A stretch of 64,000 nt of DNA from Parvularculaceae bacterium (GTDB taxonomy: Bacteria > Pseudomonadota > Alphaproteobacteria > Caulobacterales > Parvularculaceae). The translations under genes were made by a program, and so were the position numbers. The notes below the pieces were generated by a model. The model made no database searches, was not told the DNA's origin, and was given only the letters and a program-made list of their open reading frames with translations. Positions 28,086 through 36,756 of the stretch are shown one piece after another. Each line of letters starts with the position of its first letter. Within the stretch, counting starts at the first letter, position 1. The stretch covers positions 1,364,001-1,428,000 of the forward strand of contig JAJFFV010000005.1 in assembly GCA_021776475.1 (NCBI GenBank), read 5' to 3'.

Positions 28086-29599
28086 TGTTTTCACTGCTCT
28101 CGCCAGACATGGCTGTGTATCTGGCGCTCGCTGTTCCGGTATTCGGCTTTCTTGGCATCATGCTCGCCGACAAATATCCTAACATACGCGAAGGCGTCAC
28201 GCTGATCACGGGCGTCATCACACTCTACATGGCGCTGACGATTTTCGTCGCAGTCGGGGCCGGGCAGGAACCGGGTTTTGAGTTTCTTGAAATCCTGCCG
28301 GGCCTCAGCCTGTCGTTCAAGGTTGAACCCCTGGGGGCGATGTTCGGCATTCTCGGCAGTGGTCTGTGGATCGTTAATTCGCTGTTTTCGATTGGCTATA
28401 TGCGCGGCTCACAGGCTAACAACCAAACCCGTTTTTATATGTGTTTCGCCATCGCGATCATGGCCGCGCTCGGTATTGCTTATGCAGCAAACCTGCTCAC
28501 CTTCTTCGTTTTCTACGAAATCCTGACGCTTTCCACTTTCCCGCTGGTCACCCACAACCAGAACGAGGCGGCCAAAAAAGGCGGCTCGGTCTATCTCGGA
28601 ATTCTCCTCGGCACCTCTATCGGCCTCTTGTTGCCAGCGATTATCCTGACCTGGATAACGACCGGCACCACCGGGTTCGCGCTTGGCGGCATACTTGCTT
28701 CCAGCGTTGAAGCGAACGATCCTGTTGTGTCCGTTCTTCTCATTCTGTTCGCCTTCGGCATCGGCAAAGCGGCCCTGATGCCGATCCATCCATGGCTGCC
28801 CAACGCCATGGTTGCGCCAACGCCGGTATCCGCCTTCCTTCATGCTGTGGCGGTCGTCAAGGCCGGCGTCTTCGGCGTCCTGAAGGTTGCGATTTACATC
28901 TTTGGCATCGACTTTCTCAGCATGGGCAGTGCAGCTGATTTTATCATGTGGATTGCCGCATTCACGATCCTCGCCTCCTCGATGATCGCCATGAGCCAGG
29001 ACAATCTGAAGGCAAGACTTGCCTATTCAACCGTCAGCCAGCTCTCCTACGTTACCCTGGGGGCGATGCTCGCAACCTCCATGGGCGCGATGGGCGGTGG
29101 CATGCAGATCGCCATGCATGCGGTCGGCAAGATGACACTCTTTATGTGCGCTGGCGCGATTTACATCAAAACGCACAAATTACTGATTTCGGAAATGGCC
29201 GGTCTCGGCCGTGTCATGCCGGTTACTTTCGGCGCGTTCTTCATTGGCGCCATGTCAATCATCGGCTTACCGCCGCTTGCGGGCGCCTGGCCGAAATTCC
29301 TGCTGATGATCGGATCCGCAGATGCTGGCCATCGCTTGCTGCTGTTTGTGCTGGCGCTCTCATCAATCCTCAATGTGATCTATCTGCTCTCGATCCCGCT
29401 GAAAGCGTTTTATTTCTCTGACAACGGAAAAGACGGGGTTGGTGCCGGACCGCAGGGAAGGGTTCAATGGGGCAACCTAAAAGAGGCGCCCTTCTTCTGT
29501 GTCATGCCGCCAGTGCTGACCGCGATTGGCTGCGTCATTCTGTTTTTTCTGGCGGGCAGTCTTTATGACTACCTCCTGCCGATCATGGAGGTGAAGTGA
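28085..29599 (+). CDS. Second NuoL/M/N-like antiporter subunit
   Basis: A 504-residue paralogue of mrpD. The start at 28085 overlaps the stop of the previous gene (TGATG). The membrane Glu is in VFYEILTLSTFPLV, and the channel segment is GIGKAALMPIHPWLPNAM. The usual Mrp complex has one MrpA and one MrpD; extra MrpD-like genes mark the Mbh/Mrp variants in which MrpA is split. Which ion it moves is not visible from sequence. Confidence 0.92.
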   Translation: MFSLLSPDMAVYLALAVPVFGFLGIMLADKYPNIREGVTLITGVITLYMALTIFVAVGAGQEPGFEFLEILPGLSLSFKVEPLGAMFGILGSGLWIVNSLFSIGYMRGSQANNQTRFYMCFAIAIMAALGIAYAANLLTFFVFYEILTLSTFPLVTHNQNEAAKKGGSVYLGILLGTSIGLLLPAIILTWITTGTTGFALGGILASSVEANDPVVSVLLILFAFGIGKAALMPIHPWLPNAMVAPTPVSAFLHAVAVVKAGVFGVLKVAIYIFGIDFLSMGSAADFIMWIAAFTILASSMIAMSQDNLKARLAYSTVSQLSYVTLGAMLATSMGAMGGGMQIAMHAVGKMTLFMCAGAIYIKTHKLLISEMAGLGRVMPVTFGAFFIGAMSIIGLPPLAGAWPKFLLMIGSADAGHRLLLFVLALSSILNVIYLLSIPLKAFYFSDNGKDGVGAGPQGRVQWGNLKEAPFFCVMPPVLTAIGCVILFFLAGSLYDYLLPIMEVK

Positions 29600-29874
29600 T
29601 GGCTGATCAGCACAAAGACCACGGCAGCGATCCCGGCTGGGCCGACAAACCGTGGTTCGTCCGGCTTTTCTCGTGGGGTCTGTATCTTGCTTGCGCTCTT
29701 GCCGCTGCTGCCGGCTTTTTCTGGAAAAAAGACCATCCGCATTTTGAAGCGGAAGGCTTCCCGGTGTTCTTCGCGATCTACGGGTTTATTATGTTTTTCC
29801 TGATCGTCGTCGTCGGTCAGCACCTGCGCAAACTCGTCGGCCGCAAGGAAAATTACTACGAGGAGCGGGAATAA
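29599..29874 (+). CDS. Small membrane protein of the antiporter operon
   Basis: A 91-residue protein with two membrane helices (about 26-43 and 54-75) and charged ends (His/Asp-rich start, Glu-rich tail YYEERE). The ATG at 29599 shares bases with the stop of the preceding gene; a GTG one codon earlier is possible. It has no recognised family, but its place between two antiporter subunits with no gap suggests an accessory subunit or assembly factor. Confidence 0.75.
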   Translation: MADQHKDHGSDPGWADKPWFVRLFSWGLYLACALAAAAGFFWKKDHPHFEAEGFPVFFAIYGFIMFFLIVVVGQHLRKLVGRKENYYEERE

Positions 29875-29878
29875 TCTG

Positions 29879-31600
29879 ATGCCTGAGCTCCTCAACCCCG
29901 GTGTGATCTTTACTCTTGGCGCCTTTGTGACGTTGTTTCTCGCCGCGGGTTTGCGCCGGTATTTCATGCTGGCGGTGATCGCATTTTCTGCCACAGTTAC
30001 CTGGCAAATGGATCTCGGCAATTATGGCAATCTGCAGCTCTTTGGCGAAACACTGACAGTCACGCGCTACGACGTTCTGTCACGCCTGTTCGTTGTGGTG
30101 TTCCATATCGCTGCCGCCCTCAATGTCATTTATGGCTGGCATATCAAGGATCGTGTTGAGAACTTTTCGGCGCTTGCTTATCCCGGCGCGGCCATGGGCG
30201 GCGTCCTCGCCGGGGACTGGCTAACGCTGTTTGTCTGGTGGGAAATGGCCGCAATAACCTCCGTGTTCCTCGTTCTCGGGCCTCGGTCGCGCTCAACCTA
30301 TATGGCGGCAATGCGTTATTTGGCGATCCAGATTGCCTCCGGCGTTTTGCTTCTTGCCGGGATCGTACTGGTCTATCGCGAAAGTGGTTCACTGATGTTT
30401 GAAGCGCTGGCATTGCGTAATGAGGCCGGTGATCTTAACTTCGGGCCGCTCCTTGTGTTCATCGCGTTCGGGATCAAAAGCGCTTTTCCGCTGCTCCATA
30501 ACTGGGTTCAGGATTCCTATCCGAAAGCGTCGATCACCGGCACCATCATGCTGTCGGTGTTCACAACCAAGCTCGCTGTTTATGCGCTCGCCCGCGGCTT
30601 CGCCGGCACCGGAGAGCTGATCTGGCTGGGCGCGTTCATGACCTTGTTCCCGATTTTCTTTGCCCTGATCGAAAATGATCTCAAAAAAGTCCTGTGCTAT
30701 TCAATTAACAACCAGGTTGGTTTCATGGTCGTCGGTATTGGTGTCGGCACGGCTACAGCGGTCAACGGGGCGGTTGGTTATGCCTTCGGCAATATCATTT
30801 TTGAGAGCCTGTTGTTCATGTCGCTCGGCGCCGCGATTTATCGCACCGGGACGTCTAAGGCCACGGAGCTTGGGGGCATTTACAGGACCATGCCGCTGAC
30901 GATGACGCTGTGTGTCGTCGGTGCGCTGTCAATATCCGCCTTCCCCGGCACCCTCGGCTTTGTTACCAAAGGCCTGATCATCGACGGCGTTGCCGAAGAA
31001 CACCTGATGCTGATCTGGTTGATCCTGCTGTTTGCCTCCGCCGGTGTCCTCGAACACGCCGGGATCAAGATCCCGTTTTTCACCTTCTTTGCCCATGACA
31101 GCGGTAAGCGTCCAAAAGAAGCACCGCCGCAAATGTTGATCGCCATGGGCATTGGTGCGGTGCTCTGCATCGGTATCGGTCTCTATCCGGATCCGCTTTA
31201 CGCATTGTTGCCATATCAGGACCAGATTGCGGGATATCATCCGTATACCAGCTATCACCTGATCGAACAGTTTCAGCTGCTCCTGTTTGCGGTGCTGGCC
31301 TTCGTGGTCCTGCAAAAAACCGGTTGGTATCCAGCCGAAGTGCCATCGGTCAATCTCGATTTCGACTGGCTCTACCGCGTGCCCGGTCGCGCCTTTCTCG
31401 GCTGGGTCATCACCTCGGTCGCGGCCATCTGGCATCTCGTGTGGGATAACTTGGTTCGGTTCATGGAAGCAGTAGCGCGGGGACTGCACCATACGCATGG
31501 CCCGGAAGGGGCATTGTCGCGAACCTGGCCGATCGGGTTCATGGCGTTGTTCACCGCCATCGTTCTCGGCATCATGTTGATCGTGACGTTTTTGATCTAG
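29879..31600 (+). CDS. Third NuoL/M/N-like antiporter subunit
   Basis: A 573-residue polytopic protein of the same fold. The membrane Glu is in FVWWEMAAITSVFLVLG. The channel Lys is in FGIKSAFPLLHNWVQDSYPKA, followed by YSINNQVGFMVVG. It is longer than the other two, with an extra C-terminal soluble segment and a last helix. It could be the proton-pumping partner corresponding to the NuoL-like part of MrpA. It ends the operon; no clear terminator was found after it. Confidence 0.92.
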   Translation: MPELLNPGVIFTLGAFVTLFLAAGLRRYFMLAVIAFSATVTWQMDLGNYGNLQLFGETLTVTRYDVLSRLFVVVFHIAAALNVIYGWHIKDRVENFSALAYPGAAMGGVLAGDWLTLFVWWEMAAITSVFLVLGPRSRSTYMAAMRYLAIQIASGVLLLAGIVLVYRESGSLMFEALALRNEAGDLNFGPLLVFIAFGIKSAFPLLHNWVQDSYPKASITGTIMLSVFTTKLAVYALARGFAGTGELIWLGAFMTLFPIFFALIENDLKKVLCYSINNQVGFMVVGIGVGTATAVNGAVGYAFGNIIFESLLFMSLGAAIYRTGTSKATELGGIYRTMPLTMTLCVVGALSISAFPGTLGFVTKGLIIDGVAEEHLMLIWLILLFASAGVLEHAGIKIPFFTFFAHDSGKRPKEAPPQMLIAMGIGAVLCIGIGLYPDPLYALLPYQDQIAGYHPYTSYHLIEQFQLLLFAVLAFVVLQKTGWYPAEVPSVNLDFDWLYRVPGRAFLGWVITSVAAIWHLVWDNLVRFMEAVARGLHHTHGPEGALSRTWPIGFMALFTAIVLGIMLIVTFLI

Positions 31601-31790
31601 TCGCAGGTCCCGGACCGTAGCAGCGCCGTCGCATGTGATAGATCGCAAGGGACAATTGCCCGCCGCCGGCGATAAGGGTATCAATGCCGGCCTCACGCAT
31701 TGCTCTTGTGGCAGGCAGTTTTGTCAGTATCGCCGGTGCCAACGCGGGATGAGGCGCCACCGCCAAAACGGTCGATGGCGTGGTTGGTTT

Positions 31791-33206
31791 TCATACCCGC
31801 AAGCTTGCCCACGGCCCTTCAATCGCAAGTGTGAATCCCGGTTCCTGAATATTAACAAACATCACAGACCCATCTGGTGAAAAACACGCTCCGCAAAATT
31901 CGCTTTTCCCTTCGTGAGCGTTGCGCGCAAGATCGTATATCTCAGCACCTGGTGTCAGCCCACGGAGGAATTGGTCACCTGGACCGTCTTCACACAAAAT
32001 AAGATCGCCCCATGGTGCGACTTTCAAATTATCGCAATTGTCCAACGTGTCGGCTCCAGGCGACTCGTAAAGAAGCGTTAGTTTACCAGGGGAAGCCACT
32101 TCTCCACTGCCACCTTCCGCATCGCTCGGTGTATAGCGCCACACCTGGCCGGTTCGCTGGGCGCCGCCTTGCGTGCAATTAAAAAATATTTCACCCATCC
32201 CGTCACCTGGACGTGCTCCGTAGTCGATGCCCTCTCCGCGACAGAATTGGGCTGCACCTGCCGCATGCCCTCGTGCGGCAAGATCGCCACCCGGCGCTTC
32301 GACGTCGTCCATATCGATCCATTCAACCTCGAATTGCTGACCCATCGCGACGCTACCGAAACCCTGACCGCCCCAGTCGCGTGCCCAGTTGCTCGTGTTG
32401 ACTGATGCCCAGCCTTTGATTGCCAATGCTTGCAAACGGCCACCCTTAACAAGCTCGCCGTTTACATCGGGCAAGAAGCGGTAAAACAGGCCGGTCCGGT
32501 TATCCTCGGTCAAATAGACAATGCCCGTTGCGGGATCGACAGCTGCTGCCTCATGGGCGAACCGCCCCATCGAAACAAGTGGCACAGGGTCAATCAGTCC
32601 GTCTGCAGAAGATGGTATTTCAAAAGCAAATCCATGATACCTGCCGGCACCGTCGTTGGGTGTGATTGAAGACTCTTCACAGGACAACCACGATCCCCAA
32701 GGTGTCGCCCCACCGGCACAATTGCCGGTCGTGCCTGCGAGTACAAGTAAGTCTTTTTCGAGGCGCTTGTTTTTAAGGTCGTAGACAACTTTCGTCACAC
32801 CGCCGAGAAATGGATCGCCGTCGGCCTTCCGGTCATAGAGTTGCGATGCATCGAGTGCTGTCGCCAAGGTGTTGTCCTTGCCAAAAGGCCCAGCAGTTTC
32901 CGTATCCGGCCAATTTTCATGATTGCGCATCAAGATGCACTTGGTCACGTCGCCCGGGAAGGGGAAGCAGGCCATGCCGTCAGGCCGACCAGGCCTAAAA
33001 AACCCGTCTGACATCTTGTCACCTGTTGACGAGACAAGAGTGTAGGAAAACCCTTCCGGCAGATCGAGCATGCCGAGCGGATCTTTCACGAGCGGTATCC
33101 CACGTGTCGTTGAGCTTGCGGGCGCGCACCCGCTGCTCGCCAACCCGGCATAATACAGACCGACAGCTTGCGCATATTTGATGAACGTCCGGCGTGAAAC
33201 AGACAT
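31791..33206 (-). CDS. PhoX-family (DUF839) Tat-exported protein
   Basis: A 471-residue protein from an ATG at 33206, with GGGAGG upstream. The N-terminus has a twin-arginine signal (SRRTFIKYAQ), and a Cys follows (ASSGCAP), so it may be a lipoprotein. The body shows PhoX-like features: HENWP, TTGNCAGGATPWGSWLSCEES, GRFAHEAAAVDP and LILCEDGPGDQFLRG. PhoX enzymes are calcium/iron-dependent alkaline phosphatases of the periplasm, often induced by phosphate starvation. DUF839 also includes members of unknown activity, so phosphatase function is probable, not proven. No Pho box was identified. Confidence 0.82.
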   Translation of the reverse strand: MSVSRRTFIKYAQAVGLYYAGLASSGCAPASSTTRGIPLVKDPLGMLDLPEGFSYTLVSSTGDKMSDGFFRPGRPDGMACFPFPGDVTKCILMRNHENWPDTETAGPFGKDNTLATALDASQLYDRKADGDPFLGGVTKVVYDLKNKRLEKDLLVLAGTTGNCAGGATPWGSWLSCEESSITPNDGAGRYHGFAFEIPSSADGLIDPVPLVSMGRFAHEAAAVDPATGIVYLTEDNRTGLFYRFLPDVNGELVKGGRLQALAIKGWASVNTSNWARDWGGQGFGSVAMGQQFEVEWIDMDDVEAPGGDLAARGHAAGAAQFCRGEGIDYGARPGDGMGEIFFNCTQGGAQRTGQVWRYTPSDAEGGSGEVASPGKLTLLYESPGADTLDNCDNLKVAPWGDLILCEDGPGDQFLRGLTPGAEIYDLARNAHEGKSEFCGACFSPDGSVMFVNIQEPGFTLAIEGPWASLRV

Positions 33207-33408
33207 GACTGCGTTACCTCCCAATCTCCAACTATAAGATTAGTAGAAATTGCCTGCTCTGTCCCGTGTAGGTTTGTTCAGATCCAGCAGCCCTTCCCAA
33301 ATGCGCCAATAACAACTTATAGTTGCATATATATCACATCACTCAACCACTGTTTAACCTGATCGTGCTAGGGTCCAATCGGGTTCAGAGCCTGGTGAAC
33401 CGTCAAGC

Positions 33409-35490
33409 ATGCAGCGTGTCGCGATGATCAATATCCGTTCAGTCCAGTCATTCGTATTGTCCGCTCTCGGCTGGACGGTATTTATGATGGCAGCACCGGT
33501 GAGCGTGGCTGCACAGACAAACGATAGGGGAAATGACCTGGTCAAGCAGGCCGAAGCGATCGTCGACAGTGACGCAGACATGGCCCTTGGACTGCTAGAT
33601 GAATTGCTTGAGCGTACCGACGAATTGAGCAGCGAGGCTCTGGCGCATGCATTATGGATTAAGGCCCGCGCTCTTTCGCATAAAAGCGAATATAACCGAG
33701 CTGTCGCCTCGGCGCAGAAGGCGCTTGATCATGCAGCAGTGGACAACCAGATACTCAAGGCCGAGATACTGACAACCATGTCAGCCTCCCTGGCAAGACT
33801 GAACCGTTCTCGCCGGGCCTTCGATCTGCAGCAAGAAGCTCTCGCAATTAGGCGACAGTTGGGCGATCCGAAGGGGCTCGCGTCCTCCTTGACGACACTC
33901 GGAGAACTTTATTTCGACGTCGGGCTATTCCAGCAATCGCGCGCCCATTACGAAGAAGCGTTAGCGCAAGCAAGGCTGTCGAGAGATGCCTACTCAATCG
34001 TTCGCACCTTAAACAACTACGCCTTTGCGCTACTCTTTGACAACGATGCTGAGACATCCTTGATCTTGTTAAAGGAAGCAAAAGCACGCGCCGCCAATAT
34101 CGACAATGCCCGCATGCTGGCCTATGTCAGTCAGAATATTGGCCACTCGCTCGTGCGCCTTGAGCGATACGACGAGGCAGAACCTTATGTATCAGCAGCG
34201 TTGGACTACGCGCGTCATAGCGGCGCACCAGAACTTCTGACCGGCATTTACCTGACACTTGCCCGAATCGAGCACTCCCGCCAGGCATTTACCAAAGCAA
34301 AAAACTACGCTGGCGCAGCGTTAGAATACGCGCAGGCGACAAATTACACCGAGCGGATAAGCGACCTTCACAGACTTTTAGCAGAAATCGAATTCGCGCG
34401 CGGACGCTACCAATCCGCATACAGCTATCTTGAAGATCATGTTGCGTTTCTGGAGACCATGTCAGATGCCGCACTGGTTCGCTCTGCGTCTTTGTTTGAA
34501 GGCCACGAAGAACTACTGAAAAACAGACAGGATCTAAATCTCTCGCGCCAGCAGGCCGAAATTTCAAGGCTTGGTCTCGCCCGGGCGCGAGCGATCCGCA
34601 ATGGCGCGGTTTTCGCGTCAGGCCTGCTCACACTTATTCTTATCGGGGTTATTATATTCATCCGTGAAAAGATGCGGGCAAAGCAATTACTTGAGAAAAA
34701 AAACAGTCAATTACAGGTCGCCTGTGCCGCGGCGGACAGCGCCAACAAGGCGAAGTCGAATTTCCTCAGCGTCATGAGCCATGAACTGCGTACACCCTTG
34801 AACGCCGTCATCGGGTTTTCAGATATCATTGAAGAAGAAAAACTCGGTCCCGTCGGCCAGCCTGACTACAAGGAATTCGCGCACCATATCAATGCGCAAG
34901 GCGTTCGGCTCCTCAGTATGGTCGAGGACATCTTGCTCCTCACCGATGCCGACACCGGAAAACTGAGCGCCCAAGATGAAACGTACGCCGTGGAGGCAAT
35001 TTTCCGGCAGGCCGTGCATCGGCTGCCTTCATTCACGCCGGATACGGATAAACGTGCAATCACCGTTGACAATATGGTTGGCGATCTGAAAATCCGCTGC
35101 GATGCCTCACTCCTGTCCAGAGCAATTGCCCACCTCGTCGAGAATGCTATTAAATTCACCGTTGGCCCGGTCGAACTTCAGGCGATGGTGGACGCAGACG
35201 AATGTCTGGTTCTGACCGTCACAGACTATGGACCAGGATTCGATCAGGGTGATGTACAAAAACTAATGACTCCGTTTTCGCAAGCAGACGCATCGCGCTC
35301 AAGAAGCCATGAAGGTGCCGGGCTCGGTCTTCACGTGGCGCGTCAGATCATCGAATTGCATGAGGGCGCGCTGACCATTGAGACCAGCAGGGAGGCCGGC
35401 ACCACCGTGACAATGATGTTTCCCCCGCATCGCAGTGGGTCGCAAGAGGCGACAGATCCGAACGAATATCGCTTTGTCGTCGCGTCATAG
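33409..35490 (+). CDS. TPR-containing sensor histidine kinase
   Basis: A 693-residue protein with a signal segment (SVQSFVLSALGWTVFMMAAPVSVAAQ) and a periplasmic TPR domain (about 40-370). One membrane helix follows (about 400-419), then a short coiled coil, a dimerisation domain with phospho-His 458 in SVMSHELRTPLN, and an ATPase domain with N box near 575 and G boxes DYGPGFD and GAGLGLHVA. No receiver domain or adjacent response regulator is present. The TPR domain presumably senses a ligand or protein in the periplasm. A second ATG at 33424 is an alternative start. Confidence 0.92.
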   Translation: MQRVAMINIRSVQSFVLSALGWTVFMMAAPVSVAAQTNDRGNDLVKQAEAIVDSDADMALGLLDELLERTDELSSEALAHALWIKARALSHKSEYNRAVASAQKALDHAAVDNQILKAEILTTMSASLARLNRSRRAFDLQQEALAIRRQLGDPKGLASSLTTLGELYFDVGLFQQSRAHYEEALAQARLSRDAYSIVRTLNNYAFALLFDNDAETSLILLKEAKARAANIDNARMLAYVSQNIGHSLVRLERYDEAEPYVSAALDYARHSGAPELLTGIYLTLARIEHSRQAFTKAKNYAGAALEYAQATNYTERISDLHRLLAEIEFARGRYQSAYSYLEDHVAFLETMSDAALVRSASLFEGHEELLKNRQDLNLSRQQAEISRLGLARARAIRNGAVFASGLLTLILIGVIIFIREKMRAKQLLEKKNSQLQVACAAADSANKAKSNFLSVMSHELRTPLNAVIGFSDIIEEEKLGPVGQPDYKEFAHHINAQGVRLLSMVEDILLLTDADTGKLSAQDETYAVEAIFRQAVHRLPSFTPDTDKRAITVDNMVGDLKIRCDASLLSRAIAHLVENAIKFTVGPVELQAMVDADECLVLTVTDYGPGFDQGDVQKLMTPFSQADASRSRSHEGAGLGLHVARQIIELHEGALTIETSREAGTTVTMMFPPHRSGSQEATDPNEYRFVVAS

Positions 35491-35609
35491 AAGCAACGCT
35501 ATTGGCTGTCAGAGCGCTTTCTCAAAAAGTCTGAGCGGTTTAGGATTCGAATGCGCGACCACCAAAGAACCTGGACGGCGTTCTTGCTTCGATAAAATGT
35601 GAACGCAGT

Positions 35610-36707
35610 CTAGTCGACCCCGTGAATTTTCAGGCTGACAAATTTGTCGATATCATTTGTGGTCACGCCCTTCGAGCGCAAATCGGCGATATATGCCGGT
35701 GTCACTTCATGGATCGCCATCGAGATCATCTGTTCAAGCGTCGGCGATAATTTGAGCGCACGAATAGCCCGCACATCCTCAAGCGTCACATCGTGAATGC
35801 TGGCGGAGATGATATCGTCCAGCTCTACGCCGCGAAATTCAGCTTGCATCCCTTTGATAAAGTCAGGCGTCACGTCGTGAATGCGCAGCGCCGTTAATTC
35901 ATCAGCGTCGGCAGTGAACCCCAGCTTCTTCACCTCGCGGGCGAATTCGGGCGTCACGTCGTGAATACGAAACGCGATCAGGTCTTCAACATCGGTTGAA
36001 AATCCTGCTGCCTGGATTTCATCGATATAGTCGGGCGTTACGTCATGGATCTGCATGGCAATCAGTTGATCATTGTCAGGCGAGAGATTTTTGGCGCGGA
36101 CAGCACGAATAAAGTCCGGTGTCACATCGTGGACGCGGAATGCGATCAAGTTATCTGCATCTTCAATTTCGATTCCTGCTTCACGCAAATCATCAACAAA
36201 CGCCAAATCACCGCTAACCGCGCGAAACCCGAGAAGTTCGTCCGCGTTGAGGCCTGGTATCCGACGCTTGGCCATGCCGCGCGCGAAGTCGAGACTGACA
36301 TCGCTGATCGCATAATCCCATTGTTCTTCACTTTCGATCCCGCCAAAACCAATACGGTTGAGCTGTCTAAAATAGTCCGCATTCGGTGTATAGATAAAAA
36401 CACCAGAGCCCGCGCGATTAAGCACAACCCCATCGCCAGTGATGTTGCCGGCATCCCGTTGCAGCGTAAAGCTGATCTGCTGCCGACCGGCATTGCTGAG
36501 GTCAAGTCCCTGAAACGCAGATGCATCGAACGACCTGCCACTCCTCCAGTGGTGTCTGGAATTTGACCGGTTGAACGTCACATCCACAAGGTCCGGCGTG
36601 TCCGATTGCATCAGCGCCCAGGTCCCCTGAACTGTGTCGGCTGCCACGCCCGGTGTGACGAGCAGGAATAAAACAGCGCTAAAAACCGCGATGAAATGTC
36701 TAAACAT
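35610..36707 (-). CDS. Secreted protein with nine 28-residue repeats
   Basis: A 365-residue protein with a signal peptide (1-23) and an N-terminal domain (about 25-115). Repeats follow, each built on a pattern like LIAFRIHDVTPEF and spaced 28 (once 29) residues: the His lies at 193, 221, 249, 277, 305, 333 and 362. Two degenerate units without His precede them, at about 135 and 164. The same repeat ends the upstream M56 protease. The gene starts 49 bases after the protease stop on the same strand. It may be a partner, decoy or substrate of the protease; the fold and function are not known to me. Confidence 0.8.
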   Translation of the reverse strand: MFRHFIAVFSAVLFLLVTPGVAADTVQGTWALMQSDTPDLVDVTFNRSNSRHHWRSGRSFDASAFQGLDLSNAGRQQISFTLQRDAGNITGDGVVLNRAGSGVFIYTPNADYFRQLNRIGFGGIESEEQWDYAISDVSLDFARGMAKRRIPGLNADELLGFRAVSGDLAFVDDLREAGIEIEDADNLIAFRVHDVTPDFIRAVRAKNLSPDNDQLIAMQIHDVTPDYIDEIQAAGFSTDVEDLIAFRIHDVTPEFAREVKKLGFTADADELTALRIHDVTPDFIKGMQAEFRGVELDDIISASIHDVTLEDVRAIRALKLSPTLEQMISMAIHEVTPAYIADLRSKGVTTNDIDKFVSLKIHGVD

Positions 36708-36756
36708 GATGTCTGCCTTTCAAAAGTAACGAACAAAAGCGCCCAGAAACCGTGTG

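Noticed and set aside
30929-31696. 255-codon ORF antisense to the third antiporter subunit
   Set aside because: A shadow of the coding frame on the other strand, rich in charged and His residues as expected from reversed membrane-protein codons.
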